DNA of 64,000 nucleotides from Vespula vulgaris (Eukaryota > Arthropoda > Insecta > Hymenoptera > Vespidae), in the NCBI RefSeq assembly GCF_905475345.1, contig NC_066592.1, positions 7,421,501 to 7,485,500 on the forward strand, written 5' to 3'. Positions within the stretch are counted from its first letter, which is position 1. Each line of letters starts with the position of its first letter. Below are positions 13,101 to 26,180 of the stretch, one piece after another. The position numbers and the translations under genes were made by a program. Under the pieces are notes generated by a model. The model worked only from the letters and a program-made list of their open reading frames with translations. It did not search any database and was not told the DNA's origin.

Positions 13101-13612
13101 AAATTACTTTACTGCCATTTCTTGCAAATATTAACTATGATTAAATTTTTAAATAATAAGGCGAATTCACAATAGCCATGAAAATTAATATAAATTCTAC
13201 TACTATATTAAGATTTATTATATTAAGAATTATAATAGAAAATGTCACAAAAATCATTTATTGAATTGCATTAATTGACAATAGAGTAAAAGGAGTGTAA
13301 CAATAATTGGAGTGTGTTAAGTATAATGCGAAAAAAAATTATTAAATTATATTAAGCATAAATTGCACAGAATGACTTTGATAGATGCTCTATTACAAAT
13401 AGAGTTGTTATAGTGTTGTGCATTGCTGTTTTGTGTATAATTAACACTGATGAACAATGTATTATTGTATAATACACTGACCAAATTTTAAAATATTATA
13501 TGAATTATTTTTTTTCTCTCATTAAATATTTATGTAATGGATCATTGTATAAGCAATAGTTGTAGCATCATAGATGAAATTATTTATTATTCTTTACTAA
13601 GAATATTTTCAA

Positions 13613-13644
13613 TATAGTCATAAATTTTTCAATTTATGACTATA
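13613..13644. repeat. Perfect 14-bp inverted repeat with 4-base loop
   Basis: The arm TATAGTCATAAATT at 13613-13626 is followed by TTTC and its exact reverse complement at 13631-13644. If transcribed it would form a stable AU-rich stem-loop. No gene lies here except the presumed pasilla 3' UTR. Confidence 0.85.
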
Positions 13645-15884
13645 AATAATATATAATATAGTTTATATTATCTTCTTGTGACAAAGAAAATGCATTTCAT
13701 AAATAAAATTATGTTTAATAAGTTTTATTAAAATTTAATATATAATTTATATCATTGGTCAGTATATACAAAATAGCAGTGCATGCAAGATGTGGAATAT
13801 TTTTCATATCATAAATTTTGTTGTCATGATTCAGTATCACTATTATAACATTGCAAAACTTCACAAAGGAACGTAATGAAACAATATCTGGATAACAGGA
13901 GCATTCATTATAAAAATTTAGAAGGATTGTACAAAATTGTATGTAATGTTATTTTATTGGAAGTGAGAATTAGATTTAGACTATTAATATGGTATATTAT
14001 TTTGGGTAAGCATATGTAAAAAAACTTGAAGAAGATCGTTATTGTTGAGGTAGAAGTAGCACATAGCAGCTCGGGGATAAAAAAAGATATTAAGTACCTT
14101 GTTGAGTATAAGTAGTTATATTGCTAAGTCACAAGTGCACAGATGCGCATATGTGCACGGTCACATTCATAAATTGATCATACATACAAAAAACATTTAC
14201 ACTTAAAACAGTGTCAAAATCACATGCCTACATGCAAGTAGAAGGTTCCACACATAACGCAGTGCGACATTGTGCTTTACCTTTATATGTTCACACCTTA
14301 ATTATTGTCCCAATTAGAAATAGAAATTATCTTCCACGATATCTGAAATAAGAGCAGCTGGCTGCAGAGGTACCATAAATATTCATTCATTACTGATGAG
14401 ATACGATCATCAAGTATTGTATCTTACATTCCTTTGGCTATAAAGTAATTTAAGGACACAATCTTGCGTATCATATGTTTTCCACATTATAAATTATGCT
14501 GCACATTTAGGCAAACATTCTAATCATCATTTATGCTATAATTACACACTTTACACAGTTCACTTGGTCAGAATATAAAATGGTGCATTGCGGGCAGTGA
14601 GCAAAATTGTATTTTTTAATATTTCAGTGTTTCTTTCTCAGAGAACACTGTAATTTACTTTTGAAATATGAATGAAAAACTAATTCTACTGTAACTTGTA
14701 CTAACAGGTTCTTCGTAAATACGCTTTAAAAAAAATAGAATTAACGAAGTTTTCGATAAATTACGAATTATTGAATGCACGTATAAACTGTCGAAAGAAA
14801 ATCAGGCAAATGAGCATTACTGTGCTATTAAAAAAAAGAGATATATATATATGTACATACACACGTACACACACACACACGCGCGTACACACACACACAT
14901 CAAACACGCATACATATATATGACCTGGCCACAATAATTTCTGAAAACCTCAAAGTTATATATTATTATAAAAGAAAAAGTTTCGCGAATATTGTTCTAC
15001 GTTTTACAATTTCCTTCCAAATGCTATTGTATTAAGCACAAATGCAATGTTATTTTTTATTACGTTCTTAGTATCTCATCAAATGTACCTTTGTATGGTT
15101 GGTTAAAGATATATTTATTAAGCGAAAACTTGTAACTTTTATGTTCCAAGTAACAATGGCAAGTTAGAAATGTAACGAGTGAATAACAACATTGCTATAT
15201 GCATTTGTTGTTTGAACGCTTAATAGTACGGTATTCTTACCGATGATGCGATAAGTGTCCACATAGAGGATGTTTAAATGACATTAACAACATTCTATTC
15301 AAAATCGTTATAAACATGTCATGACAAAGAATTTTCACAAATGATTAAGTACGTATCGATTGTTACGTATCACGTGACTCGTAACGTTACTTTTTTTCTA
15401 TTTATTAACGTTGTATCTACTAGATACAATTGTTCTATATTTTGTTGTTGTTAAATAGATGTCCTAACATTACCTATTGGGCACCATTATTGTTATCAAC
15501 GAAGTAAAATTAGTTCACAGCACTTTGAATCTATCCTAATATTACTTTACACGCTAACAACATTTATTTACATTCATAAATTGTTATTCTTTCATCATCA
15601 ATTTATTCCATTCAATGTTAAATAATTATAAATAAACATAATATATTAACTATTTTCATTCATGAAAAGCATCGTTACCTGTATGACAAGTGATCATAAG
15701 AACATAATAAACAATCGCTCATTAAATGCATTCTGTTGTTCTTCATTTCATGACCTAGCCACCATCCATACATCCATCCATTTATCCATTCAATGTCGCT
15801 GTATGGTCACCATGTACACTATTTCACATTCACTGAATTCTTTTTTGTCTATATCGGATTCTATTCTGTGAAATAAATAAATAA

Positions 15885-15968
15885 ACAAATATATATATAT
15901 GTATATATGTATATAACATATGCATATATTTATGTATGTATATATGTATGAATGTATGTGTGTGCGCG

Positions 15969-16022
<54 letters not shown>

Positions 16023-16030
16023 TATACATA
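15885..16030. repeat. (TA)n / (TATG)n microsatellite
   Basis: A long TA-dinucleotide run with TATG and GTGTGCG interruptions is present. Open frames through it encode only Tyr-Ile repeats and are not genes. Confidence 0.9.
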
Positions 16031-16104
16031 ACATATAGTGTGGCAAATAAGCACTTGTTTATGAAAAGAATTCTGAACTCTTTTGATTATCTCAAGATCT
16101 CAGA

Positions 16105-16245
16105 AGTTATTGTAATTTTGTCAAAATTAGGAAGGTTTGAAATATTATTCTATATTATTTTTTATTATATAAATATAATATCATAAATGTAGACAATTTT
16201 TACATAATCTATAAAATTGTATATCCTTCCTAAGTTTTGATAAAA
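16105..16245. repeat. Imperfect long inverted repeat
   Basis: The sequence TCAAAATTAGGAAGG near 16121-16135 is mirrored by CCTTCCTAAGTTTTGA near 16224-16239, with further weaker pairing outward and a very AT-rich spacer of about 90 bases. It could be a remnant of a small inverted-repeat transposon or a transcript hairpin. I cannot assign it to a family. Confidence 0.55.
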
Positions 16246-19200
16246 GTGATCATTACCAAGGATTTGATCGAATTATAGGACAAGATGCACTTGTAAATAA
16301 GGTATATGCTGTGCATAATGAAGATATTTTTAAATCACACTTAGTATGTAAGTATTTTTTTATAAGATCAATTTCTGTACACAAAAATTTATATAACTAG
16401 TTTATCTGCAGTTAGTTATATAAAAATTTATATAACTATTTTATTAACAGGGTGAAAGACTGTGTTTGGTAATAATTCATTTGAGTAATATATCGAATGA
16501 AGAAATAGTGACATGGAAGTATATAAGAATTCCATGAAAATGCATACAAAAGAATAATTAACAATGCATGATTGGACAGATGTTAATATAAATAATTATA
16601 TCATTCCACATGTCACTGTTACTCTATTATTTTTATCTAATTATACCATTTTATAGGTGATATTTGTATAATTGTACATGTGCATTTTTTTTTTTTTTTT
16701 AAATTTATTTTAAGTATGAATACTATCTGCTCTGTGCATTTCATTGCTGTGCAAGTTAATGATAGATATATTGTTGCCCTAACTAGTCAATAGATAAGTG
16801 AATATACTTTTTTACCTGAAGGATTTGCGAAAAGGTGCTGCAAATAACTTGTTAAAATCAAAATGCAATAAGTTAAGAAAATACAAGTGAAAATATTCAT
16901 GTTAAAATTGATTGTCATTGAGTATTGTTGACTTTAGAGAATGAAAAATATAAATTTGTAAAATAATATATATATATACATATACAAATATATACTTTAT
17001 ATGAATGTAATAGAGATATTAAAAAGTATTACATTCACAATGTTATGCAGCTTATTACAAAATCATATTTGAACATTTCTATTTTTGTAGTATTATTTTA
17101 TTCACTTGTATGTACATCAAATTTAATACCTTTATAAATATTATCAAACCATAATTGTTTTCAATCCCTTATAAAGCAAAATCCTCATTATTTATATTAG
17201 TATGTTTTATATATTATTATTTTCTTCTCTAAATTTTGGAATTATTTCAAGAAGGCTTTTATGGTAAGTTATTATTAACATCTTTAGCAATATTTACAGA
17301 TTATTAAAGTGTATAGTTCATCAATATATTGCAAAAAAAACATCAAAACAGCATTTGTTTAAATAAAATTATTAATAACATTTAAGATTATTCAAAGCTT
17401 TTGTAATCAAAAACTTTTTATATAGAATTTTTATGCTAGATATACATTATTAAAAAAAAGAAATTTATATTATTTCTATTAAAGGAAATGATCTTAAAAC
17501 TTGAAGGCAAAAATAAGTATTGGATGTATGAAACATGTATTTTATAACAAAACAGTGACATTCTTGAAATGAATGCTACTCAATATATGTATGTTTATAC
17601 TTCTTACAAGTACAAATTATATCAATACAATTAAAATGTATATTTATTCAAATAATAAGTGCACAGTCACAAACATACTTAATTCATTATTTTTTACTTT
17701 AGCATCTACAAAATAATATACATTGCTATGACACAGAATTTATTACTTCCTATAAGCGATGAACATACACTATCATTTTCACTTATAAAATATGTATATC
17801 ATACTATGGTGACAAAATGCTACCATTATTATACAGATTCACATTTGCTCTTCTAACGTTCCCACACATTCTTTTACAAATGTTATGTAAGTAATCCTAC
17901 CTAAAATCTAATTAGGACCATAGCAACATGAAGTTGTAACGAATATGCTTATTGCCATTATTTTATCAAACTATATAATGCTTCCAATAAAAGTTTTACA
18001 TTTTACTTCCAGAGTGATATATTGTAACTGTATATTTATATAATCATATTGTATCAGTGTAATTGGGCAAAATACTATTTTTGCCTTAAAATTTACAGAA
18101 AAAATTACTATATCTCACCATGTACTCATAACGTAAGTTAATTTTTATTTTATATAAATTATATGAATGGTGATGAATTCATTATCAGTCATCAAATTAC
18201 TGATCATTATATGATTAACTGTTTTTAATGAAATTAAATTATTAATCAAAAAAAGAAAAGATCAATATATAGCAATATTCAATTACATGTTCCTTATTAT
18301 GTAATACGTGTGCTTTTCATTTTTTTAATTTATTAGATAATTCTATGTTGTATACAACTGTAATGTGCATTACTTGTTTGCGCTTTTATATATGGACAAA
18401 GACAATATACAAAAAAACTGCGCTGAGAAAAACAACATAGATATCTATATAAATCTCGTTAATTTAATACAATGATCGTACTTGAGTCCTTGATTTAGAT
18501 GTTCTGTATAAAAAATTATCTACATATCTATCTACGTTCATCATTTGTATGCCGTATGCATAATTTTTATCTGATCAGTATGTAAATATAAATTAATTTT
18601 TTATACTTTCTGCATTCATAACAAAGTCCCAGTGGCAAAATACAATTGATTATTATTTCTATTTCCATAGTAGAAAATACACAAACAAGTAATATCAATT
18701 GCACAATATTATATTAATAAAAAACTTAAAATATAGAAAAGTTTGATGATAAATCTATTTGATTAATTATTTACCATACTTCAATTATTGATTTAATGAA
18801 GTTATCTTAACATAACTTAAATGTAGTCATATGCTGATAATAAATGAAAAAAATAATAATAATCTCAAATAAGGAAAATTAGACGTAATTTTGACATATT
18901 CCTGATATAAATTTTGTAATTTCCAAAGAATTAATACTTCATTTTTAAAAATATATAGTTTTTAACATTAAAAATAATATGAACTATAAAAATTATAAAT
19001 TGATTATTATAATCATCATATATAATTTTTACTATTTAAAACTTAGTGAAGTTATCTCACGCGACAGAATTAGATGTACCTAAAGGGAAAATGTTTTAAA
19101 AGGAATATGATTTGTACTTTTCATTCCTCAGTATTGTTGTTAAATTTCAATAAAATGCATTTCCTATGAATTTCCCTCTTCCTTTCAAAGTTTATATACT

Positions 19201-19993
19201 ACATGTATTGGAAGTTGCAGTCATTATGCTAGTTTCAGCAAAAAATTTAAAGATATTTTACTATTATTAAATAGTAACACTTTTTTCTTATTCTATATGA
19301 GTCAAAGTTAATTGAAAAATTATATTATAAGTATAAAAGTAAACTTTTGATTTCAGACAACAGAACCTATTCTTAATAGGTTAATACATTATATAAAATA
19401 TTATGTAAACGCTGTACGAAGACAAATTTTGTAAATTTTGATTGTGCATATAAAATAATCAAAACAACATAACAGAAGTAAAAAAATAGGCCAATATTCC
19501 TATTCTTTTATTAAGTACAGAAATGGCACAACTATCACTTTGTTTTTAAACAGCTGATACAATAGCACATAGTTTGATCATGTTCATGATGAAATATCTT
19601 GTATCAGTGATACATAGTATGTTCTGTATCATCTACCATTTCAGTACTTAATTGTAGTTTAAAAGTGATAAAAGGTGAAAACGTACCATTATCTTACAGA
19701 TCTGTAAATGTATTTCATATAAAATTAGCAAAAGATATAGTTGCAAATTTAACGTTATGCTCTCTGTGCTTATTAAAAATTTAAGCAAAAACGCATCTTA
19801 TATGCATGTAAATTCTACTCTATAAATACAAAGAGTAGTTTCTTGATAACGTTATTTCTTTGTAAATTTGATACAAAATAAGGCTCATGGGTACTTTAAC
19901 ACCTTTTGCCACTATCAAACCACAAAAAATTGGACCACCTCTTTCCATACTTCCAATGAATTAGAAGAGGAAAAGGGTGGTCTGCCTTGCTTG

Positions 19994-21506
19994 CTACTTA
20001 GTCGCCTCAGGTGGACAGTCAGGCTGGTTATTAGGGTGAGCTGCAGTGAAAGCTGGATGGCCTTCTAAATGTCTATCTACCCTTAAAATTGTTGGAAATG
20101 GTCTCAAATCAACATGAAACCTTCTGGCATTGAAAATTTGTGGCACCAAACAACAATCTGCTAATGTAATTTCATCTCCTACACAATATTTGCCTGCACT
20201 GGAAGACAACAATTTTTCTACAGCTGTAAAAGGAAGAATTTTAATTATTGTTGATACTTTTATTTTTACAAATGTAAGCTTATTGATTATAATAATACAA
20301 TATTTCAATTTCAATATGAAATTTAAATTGATCACCTGTAAAACCTCTTGTTATCCAATGCTGTGCCCATTCCTTTTTACGTTCTTCCCCTACATATATC
20401 AGTACAACTAAATTCTGCAAAGGTTGTATACCGCTAGCTATCACTTCACAAATCTCTCTAACTCTAGCTCTTTTGACTGGATCAGCTGGCATCAATGGAC
20501 GATGTGGTCTAGTCTCTTCCAGATATTGTAATATATTTAGCTAGAAAAACCAATATAACCACTTACTACTATTGTTTAAGCAATGCATTTCATTAATATA
20601 TAATTTACTTTATACTCACAGACTCTATCAATGTATGATTGTCAATATGAAGTGCAGGCACTTGTTCCATTGGATTTATTTCACGGAACTCGTTACAATG
20701 TTGTTCTCCTCCACCTTTCACTAGGCTGACAGGTTTTATGTCATAAGGTATCTCCTTTAAATTTAATGCTATGAAGACAAAGATATATAAGATATAACTT
20801 AACTGATAAAACATTAAAATAACGTATATTTTATAATATTCTTTTATCTACTTTATTAATATGATAAACAATGAAATAAAAATATTTAAATGCACACAGA
20901 TATATGTCGAATATGTTATTGCATATATTTAAAATAAAATGTACAATTATATTAAATTAAAGAATATTATTTTTCTTACCAATTCTCACCCTCCAAGAGC
21001 AGGAACTCCTCCAATAGGAATAGAGTACCGGCTATAATGGAAAAAAAATAAAAAAAAAATAAAAAAGAAACAAAGATAATTTTTCTTTTTTTTATCTTTT
21101 ATCACATTTACCGACACGAGCGATACCAATGACTAATACATATATACAAATGTTAGCTCGGGACCGATCGAGGGAAAGAGAGGAAGAGAGAAAGGGAGGA
21201 GAGGGAGGGAGGGAGAGAGAAAGAGAGAGAGAGAGGAGGGAGAGAGAGAGAGAGAGAGAGAGAAAGCAAATTTATTCTGGAAAAAGTGACTTAAGAAGAT
21301 CATTGAACAAGGTCATCGTATTTTAAAATATCAAAATAATTATCAAGAAAACAGACAACAAGTAAAAACGAGTAAAATATCAAATTCTAATCGAAGAACG
21401 ACATAACACAGGCCTTGAGCTACATAAAGAGGAAGGGAGTTGTGATCAAAGCGATCAGCGATATCTAAATTTTGAATAATTCGCTTACCTTACCCATGAC
21501 GGACAT
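19994..21506 (-). CDS. GSTZ1: Maleylacetoacetate isomerase / glutathione S-transferase zeta
   Basis: Five exons on the minus strand (21506-21489, 21031-20980, 20768-20620, 20540-20336, 20223-19994) join in phase to 217 residues, the usual length for the family. The motif YWRSSCSWRVRI near residues 10-22 contains the SSCS zeta-class catalytic signature. The thioredoxin-like part continues with NPMEQVPAL, which holds the cis-proline loop, and HTLIES, the glutathione-binding Glu-Ser. The all-helical C-terminal half carries GDEITLADCCLVPQ. The enzyme isomerises maleylacetoacetate to fumarylacetoacetate in tyrosine breakdown, using glutathione, in the cytosol. The first coding exon is only 18 bases (MSVMGK) and its ATG lies before a canonical GTAAGC donor. 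It is convergent with pasilla. Confidence 0.95.
21170..21265. repeat. (GA)n microsatellite in GST intron 1
   Basis: This purine-rich run of GAGA with GGAGG interruptions lies between the first two coding exons of the GST zeta gene. Confidence 0.85.
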
Positions 21507-23980
21507 CTCGTCGTACTGAGATGATAGGTATCGCCTTTTTTCAAACGCTTTCTAGTCAGACGAGAAAAGACGCACCTTAGCTCTCGAATGTATCAGAAAC
21601 AACTCGGAATCCGGTCAACGCGCGAAATCACTCCTCCTTCCCCTCTTTTATTCGATTGCCAGGCAACCCGTTCCACCGCCTTTGGTATAAACCGAGTGGT
21701 AGTGTGGGGTGGTGTGAGGTACCAAGCGCGAGCCAATCAACGATCACCTTTCCGATATGATATGGTACCATACGTCGGAAAACCGTTCGTGGCGCTTCGA
21801 AGGCCGTGACGCATTCCGAAAACTAGATTTACATACATATATATAATTCTTTCGATCGTATTCATTCGCATGTATAGATATTGTGAATCTTTAATAAATT
21901 TCATTTAATTTAAATTTAATCTATATTTAAAATAAACGTATATGTAATAATAAATAAAAGTATTTTTCCCTCAATCTTAAGAAAAATAATACTTCCAACA
22001 ATGATCCAATCATATGCATCCGTTTATCGATGATAATATTTAAATAGAATAGTTCGAATTTATATCTTTTTTTATTTTTATTAAAAATTGTTATCCCTGT
22101 TCAAAATTTTCGATTGGACGTTAAATCTATTCTTGTTTAATATTTATACATAAAATAACAGATTACTATTGGAACATAAATAACTGTACAAATTTATTTA
22201 TTATTTAGCTTTATATGTTTCAGTTTTAAAACCTGTACAGGTATTGTTATCTTACATACAGTTATTTTGAATATTTGTTATTGTGCTCGATTGATTTTTT
22301 ATTTAAAATAAAGAAAATTTGATCAATTTCTTAATTTTTCTCTTGGCTTTAAATTCGTTTGACGGCAAATTTAAATTACTTTCAAGTAACTTTGAAAAAT
22401 AAATTATTAATGTTCTATAATTTTCTCGTATCTATCTACTTGATCTTTTATGCTAATATGGAACCTGTTTTTCAAGAATGTTATCGTTGAAACGTATCAT
22501 GATCACGTTATCATGCTTTAGTATTTAATCTACATCAATAATTCTACTACGCAAGTACGTTTACCATTACATACCTTTACTGATAACAATACGAATAGTC
22601 TAGATTTTATAGTTATAGATCTAATTTCATACTTCATAACTTAAGAATATTATACAGGTATACCTCAATAATTACGATATTGATATAAAAGCGTAATTTT
22701 ATTTATTTAAACGTTAAAGTTTGTATAGAAAATAGTTTTATAAAAAAATATATTTTCACACATATTACAGTTACTTTCTGTTAAATTTATGAGTTTTTAC
22801 ATAGGATTATATTAATTAAAATATTGGACAATAATTAATTTTATAATTTTTATAATTATTGATATATTATGATATAAAAATTAATAATAAAATATAAATA
22901 ATAATTTTACATAATGTATAGCAAACATGTATTTATAAAATATAATTTTACAAGTTTTTTTCACACACACACGGGCGCCCACACCATACCACACTACATA
23001 CTACACACTACACACTACACACATTACACACACATTACACACACATTACACACACACATTACACACGCAGAGACATACAAACACACCTCTGAAAATATAA
23101 ATTATTAAATATGAAAATTAACTTAAATTATTATTTATTAATTAAAATGTCGTTTCTCTTGATCTTGATTCTTCGAGTGTTTGCAATCTTCATGTTAATG
23201 ATCTTAAATTTTACAGCATATATTTTGAGGCTAACAATAACTCGAATGTATCTTGATGATGCTTCTGTAAATAAAAATAGAAATATTCAAATTCTATTCA
23301 ACAAAAATACCTTTACTCCCATGCAAAATATCTCTACCTCTACTATATACTTCTACAATTATATTATTTTTGAATAAAAAAACGTATGGATAACTTTTAG
23401 CGATTAAGATTTTAAATATTTGAAAATTTCTAGAATATATCAAAATTCTATAATATAAAAATAATGTTAAAGAAAATATAAAAGTTAAAAATAATATAAA
23501 AGAAAAATGTTTAATAGTATAAAAGAAATAGTATAAAAGTATAAATAGTATAGATAGTATAAAAGAAAAACAGTTAAGCTCTCTTTAATAGAAATTTTAA
23601 ATATCTCTAAATTAAGTTTTTAATATCAAAGTTTTATGATGTCGATTGATCTTATAATCTTGATGCCTTTGTAATTGGTTATTTTCTAATAATAGTTTTA
23701 TTCGATATTTTCATATACTATGTCTTTTTAAATAGTCCTCCAATATTCGTTCTTTAAATAACAATGATTACTTTTAATTAATGACTTTTAATTGATGATT
23801 AATTCTCTGGATGATAACTCATAATTTAAACTCTTTGATAATTTGAATTCTTATGAAAATGACAATTATGATATATCAGTATTTGTTTTTTTTATGATTC
23901 TATTAGATATTTTCATGTCTAAGTTCAAATGATAATGACCATGTTCTTTCAGTAAGTTTCAAACCTGAACAAATAATAGT
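21507..23980. other. Intergenic, AT-rich; GST promoter at its left end
   Basis: The first 300 bases are G+C-richer, with a CCAATC element near 21734, and likely hold the promoter of the minus-strand GST gene. The remainder is AT-rich. It includes a CA-rich microsatellite (about 22960-23090, CACACAC and TACACAC types) and short repeated AAAAGTATAAATAGTATA-like motifs near 23500-23560. No gene is supported. Confidence 0.6.
22960..23090. repeat. CA-rich microsatellite
   Basis: Tandem CACACA and ACTACACACT / ATTACACACAC units are present. The overlapping open frames are low-complexity His-Thr translations. Confidence 0.85.
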
Positions 23981-24129
23981 ATTTCCTCAATGTCGTTCAA
24001 TCTTGTGATGGTACCGATTTCCTTGAATAGCGATGATTCTATGATTCCTAATGTTAAAGATTATCTTTCGATGTCTCTCTGAATGATGCTGGTTCTTTAA
24101 TGTTTATTCTAAGGGTAATAATCTTCAAT

Positions 24130-25350
24130 CCGAATGATGATCTTCAAGTGGTGGCCAGTCCTTCCATGTCCACATTCTTCGAGTGATGACAGTCCTTCAA
24201 CTTCCATTCTTCGAGTGATGACAGTCCTTCAACTTCCATTCTTCGAGTGATGACAGTCCTTCAACTTCCATTCTTCGAGTGATGACAATCCTTCAACTTC
24301 CATTCTTCGAGTGATGACAATCCTTCAACTTCCATTCTTCGAGTGATGATAGCCCTTCAACGTCCATTCTTCGAGTGATGACAATCCTTCAACGTCCATT
24401 CTTCGAGTGATGACAGCCCTTCAACGTTCATTCTTCGAGTGACGACAGCCCTTCAACGTCCATTCTTCGAGTGACGACAGCCCTTCAACGTCCATTCTTC
24501 GAGTGACGACAGCCCTTCAACGTCCATTCTTCGAATGACGACAGCCCTTCAACGTCCATTCTTCGAGTGACGACAGCCCTTCAACGTCCATTCTTCGAGT
24601 GACGACAGCCCTTCAACGTCCATTCTTCGAGTGATGACAGCCCTTCAACGTCCATTCTTCGAGTGATGACAGCCCTTCAACGTCCATTCTTCGAGTGATG
24701 ACAGCCCTTCAACGTCCATTCTTCGAGTGATGACAGCCCTTCAACGTTCATTCTTCGAGTGATGACAGCCCTTCAACGTTCATTCTTCGAGTGATGACAG
24801 CCCTTCAACGTTCATTCTTCGAGTGATGACAGCCCTTCAACGTTCATTCTTCGAGTGATGACAGCCCTTCAACTTCCATTCTTCGAGTGATGACAATCCT
24901 TGAACTTCCATTCTTCGAGTGATGACAGCCCTTCAACTTCCATTCTTCGAGTGATGACAGCCCTTCAACTTCCATTCTTCGAGTGATGACAGCCCTTCAA
25001 TGTCCATTCTTCGAGTGATGACAGCCCTTCAACGTCCATTCTTCGAGTGATGACAGCCCTTCAATGTCCATTCTTCGAGTGATGACAGCCCTTCAACGTC
25101 CATTCTTCGAGTGATGACAGCTCTTCAACTTCCATTCTTCGAGTGATGACAGCCCTTCAATGTCCATTCTTCGAGTGATGACAGCCCTTCAATGTCCATT
25201 CTTCGAGTGATGACAGCCCTTCAATGTCCATTCTTCGAGTGATGACAGCCCTTCAATGTCCATTCTTCGAGTGATGACAGCCCTTCAACTTCCATTCTTC
25301 GAGTGATGACAGCCCTTCAATGTCCATTCTTCGAATGATGCTAAATCTTC
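24130..25350. repeat. 32-bp minisatellite, left subarray
   Basis: About 37 head-to-tail copies of a 32-bp unit of the form TTCGAGTGATGACAGC plus CCTTCAACGTCCATTC are present. Copies differ at a few positions, and variants cluster locally (AACTTCC, AACGTCC, AACGTTC and AATGTCC blocks), showing recent block-wise amplification. Degenerate copies extend leftwards to roughly 23990 and rightwards to about 25555. There are no unique spacers, so it is not a CRISPR. Both strands carry stop codons, so it is not coding. Confidence 0.93.
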
Positions 25351-25555
25351 AATGTCCGTGTACCGAGTAATGATGATCTTTCGATATCTACTTCTTAATA
25401 ATAATTGTGGTCTCTTAATATATCTGCTCCCTCGATGATCTTCCATATCCAGCTTTATGGATGGCGATAGTGATTCCTTCATGACATGGAAAATTGACCT
25501 TTGATGTCCGCTTCTTGAATGGTTGGATTGGATGGTTCGAGAATGGTTGGAAGTC

Positions 25556-26180
25556 CCTTGATATGTCCGTCACTCTTCGGGTGATGATGGTCCCTCGATG
25601 TCCGTTCTCCAGGTGATGATGATTTCTCGATGTCCGCCACTCTTCGGGTGATGATGATCCCTCGATGTCCGTTCTCCATGTGATGATGGTCCCTCGAAGT
25701 CCGTTCTCCATGTGATGATGGTCCCTCGAAGTTCGTTCTCCATGTGATGATGGTCCCTCGAAGTCCGTTCTCCATGTGATGATGGTCCCTCGAAGTCCGT
25801 TCTCCATGTGATGATGGTCCCTCGAAGTCCGTTCTCCATGTGATGATGGTCCCTCGAAGTTCGTTCTCCATGTGATGATGGTCCCTCGAAGTCCGTTCTC
25901 CATGTGATGATGGTCCCTCGAAGTCCGTTCTCCATGTGATGATGGTCCCTCGAAGTCCGTTCTCCATGTGATGATGGTCCCTCGATGTCTATTTTCCGTG
26001 TAATAATAGTCTCTCGATGTCCAGTCTCCGGGTGATGACGGTCCCTCGATGTCCAGTCTCCGGGTGAAGATGATCCCTCGATGTCCGTTCTCCGGGTGAT
26101 GACGATTCTACAACGCCTGCCGTTAGGTAATGGTCCTCTAATGTTAGTTCTCTAAGTGATGATCGTTCTTCAATATCCGT
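25556..26180. repeat. 32-bp minisatellite, right subarray (diverged sister of the left one)
   Basis: About 17 copies of a 32-bp unit of the form GTGATGATGGTCCCTC plus GAAGTCCGTTCTCCAT are present, best preserved at 25660-25990. The unit aligns to that of the left subarray with small offsets, so both descend from one monomer. Because 32 is not a multiple of three and the minus-strand unit lacks stops, all three minus frames stay open for over 120 codons with a 32-residue period. I take this as fortuitous. Confidence 0.93.

Larger units (their letters stand above)
8070..19993 (+). other. Gene-free 12-kb region, possible very long 3' UTR of pasilla
   Basis: No coding gene on either strand can be supported between the pasilla stop codon and the convergent end of the GST gene. 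The sequence is AT-rich, with simple repeats near 9333-9385, 10093-10150, 14840-14935 and 15885-16030. AATAAA signals on the plus strand occur at, for example, 11616-11621 and 12426-12431. Several YCAY clusters and two inverted repeats lie inside. Neural RNA-binding protein genes often carry very long 3' UTRs in insects, so part of it is probably transcribed; the true end cannot be read from sequence. Confidence 0.45.

Noticed and set aside
24130..26180. Regular 32-bp direct repeats as a CRISPR array
   Set aside because: Repeats abut head-to-tail with no unique spacers, in a eukaryotic genome. It is a minisatellite.
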